The position numbers and the translations under genes are program-made. Below, piece by piece: positions 28,003 through 36,392 of a stretch of DNA of 64,000 nucleotides (its first letter is position 1; every line of letters starts with the position of its first letter). Location: NCBI RefSeq assembly GCF_028290435.1, contig NZ_JAQGJV010000025.1:33349-97348 (forward strand). Reading direction: 5' to 3'. Under the pieces are notes generated by a model, which was not told the DNA's origin, did not search any database, and saw only the letters and a list, made by a program, of their open reading frames with translations. Source of the stretch: Devosia sp. (GTDB lineage Bacteria; Pseudomonadota; Alphaproteobacteria; Rhizobiales; Devosiaceae).

Positions 28003-28670
28003 TGGGCGAGATCAAAGAGCACACGCATTTCGACTTCGGCGAGCTGACCGAGCGCGAAAAATACAAGCTGCTGATCGGCACGGTTATCCCGCGCCCGATC
28101 GCGCTGGTGACCACGGTCGACCGCAACGGCCAGCCCAATGCGGGCCCGTTCAGCTTCTTCAACGTGCTGACGCATGACCCGGCCATCGTCGCCATCGGCG
28201 TCGAGAACTATGCCGACATGCGCTTCAAGGACACCGCCCGCAATATCCGCGAGACCGGCGAGTTCACCGTCCACATCTGCGACGATGCCATGGTCGAGGA
28301 AATGGAAATCTGCGCCATCAAGTTCGGCCCGGACGTCAACGAACTCGATGAGGCCGGCCTGCACACCGTCCCCGGCACGATGGTGAAAAGCCCCCGCATC
28401 CTCGAGGCCCCTGCCGCGCTCGAATGCCGGCGCTACATGACGCTGGAGCTCAGCCCGGCCCGCGAAATCATCCTCGGCCAGGTCGTGGGCGTCCATGTCC
28501 GCAGCGACGCGGTCAATCCCGCCAACCTGCACATCGACCAGATGAAAATGGACGCCGTTGGCCGCCTCGGCGGCCACAGCTACACCCGCACTCGCGACCA
28601 GTTCGACAAGGTCACCCTCGCACCATCGCAATGGGCCGGTGGCAGTTCGCGTCGGTCAGTCCAGAAGTAG
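28002..28670 (+). CDS. Flavin reductase-like FMN-binding split-barrel protein
   Basis: A 222-residue protein of the flavin reductase-like/DIM6-NTAB family. The N-terminal signature is IGTVIPRPIALVTTVDRNGQ and NAGPFSFFNVLTHDPAIVAI, which builds the FMN site. Such proteins supply reduced flavin to monooxygenases or act as flavin oxidoreductases. The ATG overlaps the stop of the M24 gene (TGATG). It is the last gene of the sigma-54-linked unit and presumably acts on the imported substrate or its product; no monooxygenase partner is encoded here. Confidence 0.86.
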   Translation: MGEIKEHTHFDFGELTEREKYKLLIGTVIPRPIALVTTVDRNGQPNAGPFSFFNVLTHDPAIVAIGVENYADMRFKDTARNIRETGEFTVHICDDAMVEEMEICAIKFGPDVNELDEAGLHTVPGTMVKSPRILEAPAALECRRYMTLELSPAREIILGQVVGVHVRSDAVNPANLHIDQMKMDAVGRLGGHSYTRTRDQFDKVTLAPSQWAGGSSRRSVQK

Positions 28671-28690
28671 TCGTCCTAACCGAAAATAAC

Positions 28691-28719
28691 TTGATTGTAG
28701 AAATCATATTATCTATGAG
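28691..28719 (+). promoter_or_regulatory. Promoter with RirA-like (TGA-N9-TCA) palindrome
   Basis: TTGATT (28691-28696) and TATGAG (28714-28719) are 17 bp apart and form a plausible sigma-70 promoter 50 bases before the DUF2271 gene. Overlapping the -35 is TGATTGTAGAAATCA (28692-28706), with arms TGATT/AATCA. It matches the iron-responsive operator (TGA-N9-TCA) bound by RirA in rhizobia. Iron control is an inference, because the motif is short. Confidence 0.5.
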
Positions 28720-28767
28720 GGGGCTTATTCGCGTGGGCTCCGCCGCGCGACCCAGAGATAGATCGAT

Positions 28768-29241
28768 ATGAACAAGACCCTTGGCGCGATGGCGCTTATG
28801 GCCACGCTGTCGTTCGCCCCCGCGGCTGCAGCGAAGGACGTGACGGCGCAAATCCAGATGGTCAACTATGATGGCCATGAGGCCTATCTGGCGGTCTATC
28901 TGGTCAATGCCGAGGGCCGCTACGAGACCACGCTATGGGTCTCGGGGAAGGACCCTAAATATCATTCCTATCTCCCCCGCTGGTGGCGTTACCTGTCGCG
29001 CGCACCGCAGGAACTGGATGCCATTACGGGCGCCAGTGCCGGTGGCGGCGACCGCGTCGCTCTCAAACTCGATCTCAAGGACGAGTGGTTCAACGTCGGC
29101 TACGCGATTCGCGTCGAATCGGCAGTAGAGGCGGGCGCCGCGCACGAGGAAGACGCGCTGTTCGAGCTCAAGGACGACAATAACGGCGCTCGCATCGACG
29201 GCACCGGTTATGTTCGCGTCATGCGCGCCGGCTGGGAATAA
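28768..29241 (+). CDS. DUF2271 periplasmic protein, predicted flavinylated
   Basis: A 157-residue secreted protein with a signal peptide (cleavage after PAAAA-KD) and a DUF2271 domain (VNYDGHEAYLAVYLVNAEGR). Residues 84-90 read DAITGAS, which fits the motif (D-x-x-S/T-G-A-T/S) where ApbE attaches FMN covalently; the acceptor would be S90. The same locus encodes an ApbE and a membrane flavin reductase with PepSY segments. The protein may therefore be a periplasmic flavin electron carrier. It is the first gene of the module, 18 bases ahead of the reductase. Confidence 0.8.
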   Translation: MNKTLGAMALMATLSFAPAAAAKDVTAQIQMVNYDGHEAYLAVYLVNAEGRYETTLWVSGKDPKYHSYLPRWWRYLSRAPQELDAITGASAGGGDRVALKLDLKDEWFNVGYAIRVESAVEAGAAHEEDALFELKDDNNGARIDGTGYVRVMRAGWE

Positions 29242-29259
29242 GCGGGGCGGACGCGCGCT

Positions 29260-31443
29260 ATGTGGCGCTGGCTGCATTCCCTGTTCGGCATTGGCGGCAT
29301 GCTGCTGGTGGCCCTGCTGGCGCTGACCGGCGCCATCATGTCGGTGGTTCCGGCGGTGGATGCGCTGGGCCCTTATGCACGGCCGGCCGGTGACCTCAGC
29401 GTCGCCCAGGCGCTTGCGGTGTTGACCCCGAACTTCGAGGAAATCGAAAAGCTGCAACGCACCTCCGCGGGCGCCTTCGTGCTCACGCACCGCGAAGACG
29501 GCACCGTGCTGCACGACTATGTCGATGTGAGTACCGGCGCCGTACTGGGACCGCAGCAGGACAGCGCCTTCTTTGAGTTTGTAAAGGACCTGCACCGCTC
29601 GCTGCGGCTTGGCAATGCCGGGCGCCTGGTGGCGGGCATTGGGGCCGGGTTGATGACGCTGCTCTGTGTGACCGGCGCAACGCTGCTGATCAAGCGTTTT
29701 GGCGGCATCCGCGCCGTCTTCGGGCCAGTGCGGGGCAAGCCGATGGAACGGCTGCACGCGACCAGCGGTCGTATCGCCATGGTGCCGCTGCTGCTGACCG
29801 CGCTGACCGGGCTCTACCTGACGCTGGTGACGTTCCTCATCATCCCGAGCGGCAACGAGACCCCGCCGCGCTATCCGGAAAGCCTTGAGGAACTCGATCC
29901 CGTGCCGGCGAGCGATCTGGCTGGCTTGCAGCAAATCTCCTTAGCCGACCTGCGCGAGGTGACCTATCCGATCCCCGGCGACTGGTTCGACGTCTATGCG
30001 CTCAAGACCAGTGCGGGCTTCGTCTTCATCGATCAGTTCAGCGGCGAGACGCTCGACACCCAGCCGTATCACCCCGCAACTGTGGGCCTGGAATGGGTGA
30101 CCCTGCTGCATACCGGCGAGGGCGCGTGGCTCTGGGGCCTCATCCTCGGGCTGACGGCGCTGAGCGTGCCGATCTTCGCGGTGAGCGGTTTCACCATCTG
30201 GCTGACGCGCCTGCGCCAGGGCGGCGCCCGCGTGGTCGGCAATGCGCCCGCGACGAGCGCCGATATGGTCGTGCTCGTGGGCTCGGAGACGGGAACGACC
30301 TGGGGTTTCGCGCGCCACCTGCATGAAAAGCTGACTGCCGCGGGACGCCGCGTCCACCTCGCCGCGCTCAACGATTTGCGGCCTGCATATCCCAAGGCGC
30401 AAGGCCTGCTGGTGCTGACCGGCACCTATGGGGATGGCCACGCGCCCAAATCGGCCAACCGATTCATGCCAAAACTATCGTCGTTCGGCGGCCACTTGCC
30501 ACCCTTCGCCGTCCTGGGTTTTGGCGACAAGTCCTTCGAGCACTATTGCCGCTTTTCGCTCGATGCCGATGCAGCTCTGGCCGCGCGGGGTGCCCGGCGC
30601 CTGTTGGCGCCGGCGCAGGTCGATCGTGGGTCCGCCCACGCCTTTGCACAATGGGGCCAAGACCTCGGTACAACGCTCAATATGCCGCTGGCGCTGAGCT
30701 ATGTGCCGCCCCGGCCAGCCACTCAGCCGCTGACGCTGGTCGAGCGCATCGAGTACGGCGCCAGCGTCGGCGCGCCCACGGCAATTCTGCGCTTCAAGTC
30801 CGAGAGCAACGGTGTTCCCCATCACGTGGCTGGCGACCTGATCGGGGTCATCGCGCCCGGCACGCAGGTCGCGCGGTATTACTCCCTCGCGTCGAACGCC
30901 ACTGATGGCTGCGTCGAAATTTGCGTGCGCCATATGCAAGCCGGCCTGTGCTCGGGGTTTCTCCATGGCCTGACCGTTGGCGCGCAGATCGATGCTTATG
31001 TGCGCACCAATCCCGAATTTCACCTGCCGCGCCGCAAAAGCCCCGTCGTCATGGTGGGCGCCGGAACCGGCATAGCGCCATTTATCGGGATGATCCGCAG
31101 CGAACGCGGCACCAGGCCAATCGAGCTCTATTGGGGCGGACGCAAGCCGGACTCCGATTTTCTCTACGAAACCACCACACGCCAAATGCTGGAGACCGGC
31201 CGATTGGCCCGCTTCGACGCGGCGTTCTCGCGCGGTGCCAGTCCCGCTTACGTGCAGGACCGCATCCGCGCCAACGCCGCGGGCCTGCTCGAGCGGCTGC
31301 ATGCCGGTGCCACCATTATGGTCTGCGGCAGCAGCGCCATGGCGGCGGGAGTGCGCGCGGAATTCGAAACCATTCTGGCCGGCCTCGACAGCGACGTCGC
31401 CACTCTGCGACGCCAGCGCCGCTACCTCGAAGATATCTACTGA
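29260..31443 (+). CDS. PepSY-membrane/flavodoxin/ferredoxin-reductase fusion protein
   Basis: A 727-residue membrane flavoprotein. The first 325 residues have four membrane segments of the PepSY-associated type (about 5-30, 125-145, 170-195 and 287-315) with conserved histidines (H6, DLHRSL, RLHATSGR, LLHTGEG) that could bind haem. A flavodoxin domain begins with SETGTT at 342-347. An FAD/NADPH reductase domain follows, with RYYSLAS at 539-545 and GAGTGIAP at 600-607. It should pass electrons from cytoplasmic NADPH across the membrane. The neighbouring flavinylated DUF2271 protein is a likely acceptor, with iron reduction a plausible use. Confidence 0.88.
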   Translation: MWRWLHSLFGIGGMLLVALLALTGAIMSVVPAVDALGPYARPAGDLSVAQALAVLTPNFEEIEKLQRTSAGAFVLTHREDGTVLHDYVDVSTGAVLGPQQDSAFFEFVKDLHRSLRLGNAGRLVAGIGAGLMTLLCVTGATLLIKRFGGIRAVFGPVRGKPMERLHATSGRIAMVPLLLTALTGLYLTLVTFLIIPSGNETPPRYPESLEELDPVPASDLAGLQQISLADLREVTYPIPGDWFDVYALKTSAGFVFIDQFSGETLDTQPYHPATVGLEWVTLLHTGEGAWLWGLILGLTALSVPIFAVSGFTIWLTRLRQGGARVVGNAPATSADMVVLVGSETGTTWGFARHLHEKLTAAGRRVHLAALNDLRPAYPKAQGLLVLTGTYGDGHAPKSANRFMPKLSSFGGHLPPFAVLGFGDKSFEHYCRFSLDADAALAARGARRLLAPAQVDRGSAHAFAQWGQDLGTTLNMPLALSYVPPRPATQPLTLVERIEYGASVGAPTAILRFKSESNGVPHHVAGDLIGVIAPGTQVARYYSLASNATDGCVEICVRHMQAGLCSGFLHGLTVGAQIDAYVRTNPEFHLPRRKSPVVMVGAGTGIAPFIGMIRSERGTRPIELYWGGRKPDSDFLYETTTRQMLETGRLARFDAAFSRGASPAYVQDRIRANAAGLLERLHAGATIMVCGSSAMAAGVRAEFETILAGLDSDVATLRRQRRYLEDIY

Positions 31444-31496
31444 CCAGTTTTCTACGGCACCGCAGAGGGCGGGCCGCAACCAAGGGGGATAATCCC

Positions 31497-32864
31497 ATGA
31501 CGAACCTCAAGACCCTGCTCGGCGCCGTCGTGCTGAGCGCCGGCCTGATGACCAGCGTGGCCGCTTTTGCTGCCGACAACGTGCTCGTCGATGCCGAATG
31601 GTGGAAGACCGCAACGCTTGCCGACGTCACCGCGGCAATCGGCGGTGGCGCCGACGTCAATGAAGTCGATCCCGATGCCTATACGCCCCTGCACATGGCC
31701 GCGCGCCAGGGTGTCGGCGCCGATGTCATCAAGGCCCTGGTCGATGCTGGCGCCAATGTGAACTTCGTTGGCCACGACGCGCGCGTGCCCCTGTTCTATG
31801 CGCTGGGCAGCGGCTCACTCGAAACCGCCAATGCCTTCTTCGCCTATAATCCCGACCTGAACGTCAAGGATGAGTCGGGCAACACGCTGCTGACCTACAC
31901 CGCCCGCGCCACCAAGAGCACCGAGCTGATCGACCTGCTGATCGCCAAAGGTCTCGACCTGCAGGTACTCAACAATAACGAGGCCAACGCCGCACTCACC
32001 GCCGCCGAGCGCAATCCCAACCTCAACGTCGTCGAATACGTTGTCGGCCTCGGCGTCGATCCGCTGCTGGTGGACAATCGCGGCTGGAACGGCGTGCTCA
32101 ACGCCTCGTTCCGCAACCCCAACCTCGACGTGCTGAAGTTCTTCGAAGCCAAGGGCGCCGCTATCGATGCCGTCGCCAAGGATGGCCGCAACGCCGCCCT
32201 GATCGCCTCTGAACGCAATACGCTTGAAGTGCTTGAATATGTCGTCGGCAAGGGCGTGGACGTGAAGGCTGTCGATGCCAAGGGCCGCAATGCCCTCAAC
32301 ATCGCCGCCACCATGAACAAGCCCGACGTGATCGAGTACCTTGTTGCCCAGGGTGTCGACGTCAACGCGGCTGATGCCGAAGGCAAGACCGCGCTGATCC
32401 ATGCCGCCGAAAGCAACAGCCTCGACGCCATCAAGGCCCTGATTGCCGCCGGCGCCGACGCCAAGGTCGCCGATGCCGACGGCAATACCGCGGTCATCGT
32501 TGCCGCCGCCCGTGAAGACGACACGTTGCCCGTGCTCGAAACACTGGTTGCCGCTGGTGGCGACCTCAAGACCGTCAATACCGATGGCACCACCACGCTC
32601 ATCGCTGCCGCTGGCTCGAACCAGAGCGTCGATGTGCTCAAGTACCTCGTCGACGCTGGTGTCGACGTGAACGCCGTCGATGGCGAAAAGCTGAGCGCCC
32701 TGCTGCATGCCGCCTCCAAGGCCAAGGACACCGCCGCGATCGAGTTCCTGCTGGCCAACAAGGCCGACACGTCGCTTGCCGACGATTTCGGTGATACCGC
32801 TGCCGATTACGTGGCGGACAACGAAGCCCTCGCTGGCACCAACGCCGCCGACCTGCTGAAGTAA
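31497..32864 (+). CDS. Secreted ankyrin-repeat protein
   Basis: A 455-residue protein with a signal peptide (LLGAVVLSAGLMTSVAAFAA) and about eleven ankyrin-like repeats of 33-36 residues, each with the pattern G-(V/A)D-V-N-x-x-(D/N)-x-x-G-x-T-A-L. The repeats begin near residue 45 and run to the C-terminus. No enzymatic domain is visible, so it is probably a periplasmic scaffold or inhibitor. The ATG at 31497 follows AAGGGGGAT; a longer upstream frame overlaps the reductase gene and was rejected. Its position inside a flavin redox cluster suggests it binds one of these proteins. A strong hairpin follows the gene. Confidence 0.85.
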   Translation: MTNLKTLLGAVVLSAGLMTSVAAFAADNVLVDAEWWKTATLADVTAAIGGGADVNEVDPDAYTPLHMAARQGVGADVIKALVDAGANVNFVGHDARVPLFYALGSGSLETANAFFAYNPDLNVKDESGNTLLTYTARATKSTELIDLLIAKGLDLQVLNNNEANAALTAAERNPNLNVVEYVVGLGVDPLLVDNRGWNGVLNASFRNPNLDVLKFFEAKGAAIDAVAKDGRNAALIASERNTLEVLEYVVGKGVDVKAVDAKGRNALNIAATMNKPDVIEYLVAQGVDVNAADAEGKTALIHAAESNSLDAIKALIAAGADAKVADADGNTAVIVAAAREDDTLPVLETLVAAGGDLKTVNTDGTTTLIAAAGSNQSVDVLKYLVDAGVDVNAVDGEKLSALLHAASKAKDTAAIEFLLANKADTSLADDFGDTAADYVADNEALAGTNAADLLK

Positions 32865-32871
32865 ACACTGA

Positions 32872-32898
32872 CGAGGCGACCTCCGGGTCGCCTCGTTT
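32872..32898 (+). terminator. Intrinsic terminator-like hairpin between ankyrin and apbE genes
   Basis: CGAGGCGACC and GGTCGCCTCG form a perfect 10-bp stem with a four-base loop, followed by only three T residues. It begins eight bases after the ankyrin stop and probably reduces transcription into apbE. Confidence 0.65.
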
Positions 32899-32912
32899 CC
32901 CAAGGATAGTGC

Positions 32913-33890
32913 ATGAGTTTCTGGCGACGGCTTTTTGGATCGACGCGCCGGCCAGTCGCCGCGCCGCGCCTGCAGACGTTTGGCGGCGACACCATGGGCA
33001 CGCGCTACAGCGTCAAGCTCGTTGCGACTGCCGGCCCAGACCTCGCCGCGATCCAAGCCGAAGCCCACGCCGCCATCGACGCCGTCGACGCGCAGATGTC
33101 GACCTGGAAGCCACAATCCGATCTCAGCCGTTTCAATGCCAGTGAGCCCGGCGATTGGTTCGCCGTCGCGCCCGATCTCGCCAAGGTCGTTGCCCTTGGC
33201 CTCGAAATCAGTGCGTTGACGGATGGCGCCTTCGACATATGCGTCGGCAGCGCCGTCAACCATTGGGGTTTTGGGCCCGACGCCGCACCGGTCGACGTCC
33301 TGGCCCCGCCGACCGATCTGCCGGGCTTCCGCAGCATCGCGGTCCGGCTCGATCCGCCGGCGCTGCGCAAATCCGGGCCCGTCTATCTGGACCTATCCGG
33401 CATCGCCAAGGGTTTCGGCGTTGATGCGATTGCCACGGTTCTCGAGCGGCACGGCATCGCCGCCTACATGATCGAAATTGACGGCGAACTGCGGGCCAAA
33501 GGCACTAGGCCGGACGGCACGCCATGGCGCGTCGGGATCAGCCAGCCCGAGCCGGGAGCAACTGGCGTCCACCATGTCCTGGCCCTGCCCACGACCGCGC
33601 TGGCTACATCCGGAGATTATCGCCGCTATTTCGATGTTGCGGGCCAGCGCTATTCCCACACCATCGACCCACGAACCGGCCGCCCGACCACCAGCACGGT
33701 GGCCTCGGTCACCGTGGCCGACCCCGATTGCGCCCGCGCCGACGCGTTGGCCACCGCCCTGCTGGTGCTTGGTGCCGACAAGGGCCCCGCAATGGCCCAA
33801 CGCCTCAAGCTTGATGCCCTGTTTCTGATCCGCGATGAGGGCGGGCTTACGGAAAAGATGACCGGCCGGTTCGATCGGTTCTTCGGGTAA
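32913..33890 (+). CDS. apbE: FAD:protein FMN transferase ApbE
   Basis: A 325-residue flavin transferase that cleaves FAD and attaches FMN to a Thr/Ser of extracytoplasmic target proteins. The family core is visible: GDTMGTRYSVKL near residue 25, STWKPQSDLSRFNAS, DLSGIAKGFGVD, IDGELRAKGT, and the C-terminal HTIDPRTGRP motif with the metal-binding region. No classical signal peptide is seen; a short N-terminal segment precedes the domain, so export or location is unclear. The DUF2271 protein four genes upstream carries a matching acceptor motif and is the likely target. Confidence 0.93.
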   Translation: MSFWRRLFGSTRRPVAAPRLQTFGGDTMGTRYSVKLVATAGPDLAAIQAEAHAAIDAVDAQMSTWKPQSDLSRFNASEPGDWFAVAPDLAKVVALGLEISALTDGAFDICVGSAVNHWGFGPDAAPVDVLAPPTDLPGFRSIAVRLDPPALRKSGPVYLDLSGIAKGFGVDAIATVLERHGIAAYMIEIDGELRAKGTRPDGTPWRVGISQPEPGATGVHHVLALPTTALATSGDYRRYFDVAGQRYSHTIDPRTGRPTTSTVASVTVADPDCARADALATALLVLGADKGPAMAQRLKLDALFLIRDEGGLTEKMTGRFDRFFG

Positions 33891-33922
33891 CGCCAAGTTC
33901 GAGTGCCTTGATCAAACCGAGC

Positions 33923-34552
33923 TCACGCCCACAGCCGTGTAGTGGTCCAACTATCTCCCCGCGCCTCGTACCGCAGCCGCACATGACAACGATCGGAGCG
34001 GCCCTGCCAAAACTCGACGCTGGCCGGCTTCACGGCGTAAACCGCCCAGCCGGCCGTTGCCGCCGATATTTCAGCCCCCGTTTCCGGCGCATCATCGCCC
34101 ACAGCCCGGCTTTGTCGCCCCAGCGCCGCATTGGCGCGCGCTTCCGCCGAACGCGCCCAGAAATCGGCGGCCGCTGCGTCCGGGCCCAGATCCACCGCAG
34201 TGCCGCGAATGCGAACTTGCCGCCCGAGCGCCGGCCAATAAAAGGTCAGCGCAACATCGCCGCTGGCCGTAATCTGGTGCCCCTTCGGACTGTGCCGGCT
34301 GCTGGCGAAATGCCAGCCGCGCTCATCCAGGTCCTTGAGGATCAGCACACGCGCGTCCGGGCGCCCGTCAGCGTCCACAGTTCCCAGTGTCATGGCGTGC
34401 GGCTCCCTGATGCCGGCGGCGATGGCCCCGCGCAGCCAGGCGACAAACTGGTCCTGCGGCGTCCCGGCTGCCGTCGCGGGATCGAAATCGGGCAATTGCC
34501 CCGCAAGGCTGGGCAATTCGCGCAGCAGCAGGCGTGTGGCGGAGACGGTCAT
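33923..34552 (-). CDS. Pyridoxamine 5'-phosphate oxidase (PdxH) family protein
   Basis: A 209-residue FMN flavoprotein. Typical PdxH text includes EPHAMTLGTVDADGRPDARV, ILKDLDERGWHFASS, SPKGHQI and VEFWQGRSDR. The C-terminus RLRYEARGDSWTTTRLWA deviates from the usual ending (RLAP) and carries C rather than H in the SDRCHVR loop. It may be the main PdxH, oxidising pyridoxamine or pyridoxine phosphate to PLP, or a paralogue. The ATG at 34552 overlaps the stop of the upstream methyltransferase gene by four bases. Confidence 0.8.
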   Translation of the reverse strand: MTVSATRLLLRELPSLAGQLPDFDPATAAGTPQDQFVAWLRGAIAAGIREPHAMTLGTVDADGRPDARVLILKDLDERGWHFASSRHSPKGHQITASGDVALTFYWPALGRQVRIRGTAVDLGPDAAAADFWARSAEARANAALGRQSRAVGDDAPETGAEISAATAGWAVYAVKPASVEFWQGRSDRCHVRLRYEARGDSWTTTRLWA

Positions 34553-35328
34553 GGCCGGCCCACGATCAACCGCAGCGAGCCTTTGAAGAACGGCTGGCTG
34601 CGCAAATGGCCATGCTGGCGATCCCAGGTGCCGTCGGCAAGATCGCGCCCCAAATGTTCCACAAAGCGTGGGCCAACTGCCGGATCGACAAAGCTCCACG
34701 CCGAATTGGCAAGGCGCGCACCCGGCTCCAGCAGCCGCTCCGGCCGGCCGTAATAGGCCTCGCTGAAGCCGTCGATGCAGCCCAGGGGGACGGGCATGGT
34801 CTGGAGGTCGACCTGTCCGCCGAGGCCCTCAATGATCGACTGCATCGCCGGATAGCGCCGCGCCTCGGTGACGATGGCTTCGGGCGCGTAGTGGTTGAGC
34901 CAGAACCGGTCCAGCGCCGCCGGATCGCAGGTCAGGATCAGCACCGGCCCACGCGTGACGCGCCGCATCTCCGACAGGCCGGCCGCCAAATCCTTCCACT
35001 GATGCACCGAGAACGTCGCCATGCTGGCGTCAAAGCTCTGGTCGGCGAACGGCAGGCTCTCGGCCACGCCATCGATTGCGGTGCTCAGATGCGCCGGCCG
35101 CTGCGCGCGCATCGCCGCCGAAGGCTCAAGGGCGGTCACCTGGCGACCAGTCGGTTCGTACGAACCGGCCCCCGCGCCGACGTTGAGGACGCTGGCCGAC
35201 GACCCCAGGGCCTCGGCAATACGGGCCGCAAAAAACGGCTCCGGCTGCCGGTAGTTTGTGTAGTTTACGCCAATGACCCCATAGTTGGCGTCGCCCGCAC
35301 TACCGTCCGCATGTCGTAAATCTGTCAT
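34549..35328 (-). CDS. Class I SAM-dependent methyltransferase
   Basis: A 259-residue methyltransferase of the UbiE/Methyltransf_11 type. The SAM-binding motif I reads VLNVGAGAGSYEP (about residues 46-58), followed by ALEPS and, later, SLPFADQSFDASMATFSVHQW. The substrate is unknown. The ATG at 35328 follows GCGAGGAAAAC; a longer open frame reaching 36210 runs antisense through the lysR-like gene and is not real. It is coupled to the PdxH-like gene and diverges from a lysR-like regulator. Confidence 0.85.
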   Translation of the reverse strand: MTDLRHADGSAGDANYGVIGVNYTNYRQPEPFFAARIAEALGSSASVLNVGAGAGSYEPTGRQVTALEPSAAMRAQRPAHLSTAIDGVAESLPFADQSFDASMATFSVHQWKDLAAGLSEMRRVTRGPVLILTCDPAALDRFWLNHYAPEAIVTEARRYPAMQSIIEGLGGQVDLQTMPVPLGCIDGFSEAYYGRPERLLEPGARLANSAWSFVDPAVGPRFVEHLGRDLADGTWDRQHGHLRSQPFFKGSLRLIVGRP

Positions 35329-35415
35329 GTTTTCCTCGCTTTCACCGGCAGGAAACACCATGTTCTTCGCTCTGAAAAACGATATGAACGAACACGCAAT
35401 GTTCGGAAAACGCAC

Positions 35416-36300
35416 ATGAGAAAGTTGCCATCGCTCAATGCCCTGCGCGCCTTCGAGGCGGCCGGCCGCCACGGCCGCATGACCCTCGCCGCTCAAGAGC
35501 TGCATGTCACCCACAGCGCCATCAGCCGGCAGGTGCAGCATCTGGAACAATTGCTGGGCGTCGCCCTGTTCGAGGGCCCGAAGAACGCGCTGCGGCTGAC
35601 CGAAGCCGGCAACCGCCTGATGCTTGGCCTGACCCCGGCTTTCGACCAGCTCGACCTCGCCGTGCGCTCCGTCGCCGATACCCAGGATGGCACGCTCGAT
35701 GTGTCCTGCCCCGGCACCTTCACGATGCGTTGGCTCATCCCGCGCCTCTACCGCTTCCGTCAGGCGCATCCGGACATTGAGGTCCGCCTCACCGCTTCCA
35801 GCAAGCCGGTGGATAGCGTGCGCGACAGTTTCGACGTCGCCATCCGCGCCGGCACAGCACCCTGGCCTGCGGAGCTGGAGGTGACACCACTGTTCGACGA
35901 GCAGATCGGGCCGGTCGCCGCCCCGGCGCTGGCCGCAAGCGTGATCGAGGATATCGCCAGCGTCCCGCTGCTGCATTCGCGTACCCGCCGGCATGCCTGG
36001 GCAGACTGGAGCCGTCGCGCCGGCAGGGATGCGGATGACGCCACCGGCAACGAATATGAGCACTTCTACTTCATGCTGGAAGCTGCCTCCGCGGGCCTCG
36101 GCGTCTGCATTGCCCCCTGGCCGATGGTGGCCGACGACCTTCGCGCCGGCATCCTGACCGCGCCCCTTGGCTTCATCGCCAGCGGGCAACAATATGTCGC
36201 CCTGCGCCACTCACGCCAGCACCGCAAGTCATCCCTGTTTTGCGACTGGCTCGCCGGCGAAGCCAAGGCCTTCGGCCTGCCACCTGGGGAAACGCAATGA
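35416..36300 (+). CDS. LysR-family regulator (GcvA-like)
   Basis: A 294-residue regulator. The helix-turn-helix lies in SLNALRAFEAAGRHGRMTLA and AAQELHVTHSAISRQVQHLE (about residues 5-45), and the C-terminal substrate-binding domain starts near 95 (GTLDVSCPGTFTMRWLIPRL). The text is typical of the GcvA/AmpR subgroup. It diverges from the methyltransferase/PdxH-like operon with an 87-base spacer and may control it. The co-inducer is unknown. Confidence 0.87.
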   Translation: MRKLPSLNALRAFEAAGRHGRMTLAAQELHVTHSAISRQVQHLEQLLGVALFEGPKNALRLTEAGNRLMLGLTPAFDQLDLAVRSVADTQDGTLDVSCPGTFTMRWLIPRLYRFRQAHPDIEVRLTASSKPVDSVRDSFDVAIRAGTAPWPAELEVTPLFDEQIGPVAAPALAASVIEDIASVPLLHSRTRRHAWADWSRRAGRDADDATGNEYEHFYFMLEAASAGLGVCIAPWPMVADDLRAGILTAPLGFIASGQQYVALRHSRQHRKSSLFCDWLAGEAKAFGLPPGETQ

Positions 36301-36392
36301 GCTTACCGGCGGTTTAGCGTCGATATCCCCTTGCGCCTTTTCGATCCGACCACCAACTGTAGGTTCACGCAAGAACGCAGGGGATTTGGGAC

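Noticed and set aside
35329..36210. N-terminal extension of the methyltransferase frame
   Set aside because: It runs antisense through the lysR-like gene, and a good ribosome-binding site marks the start at 35328.
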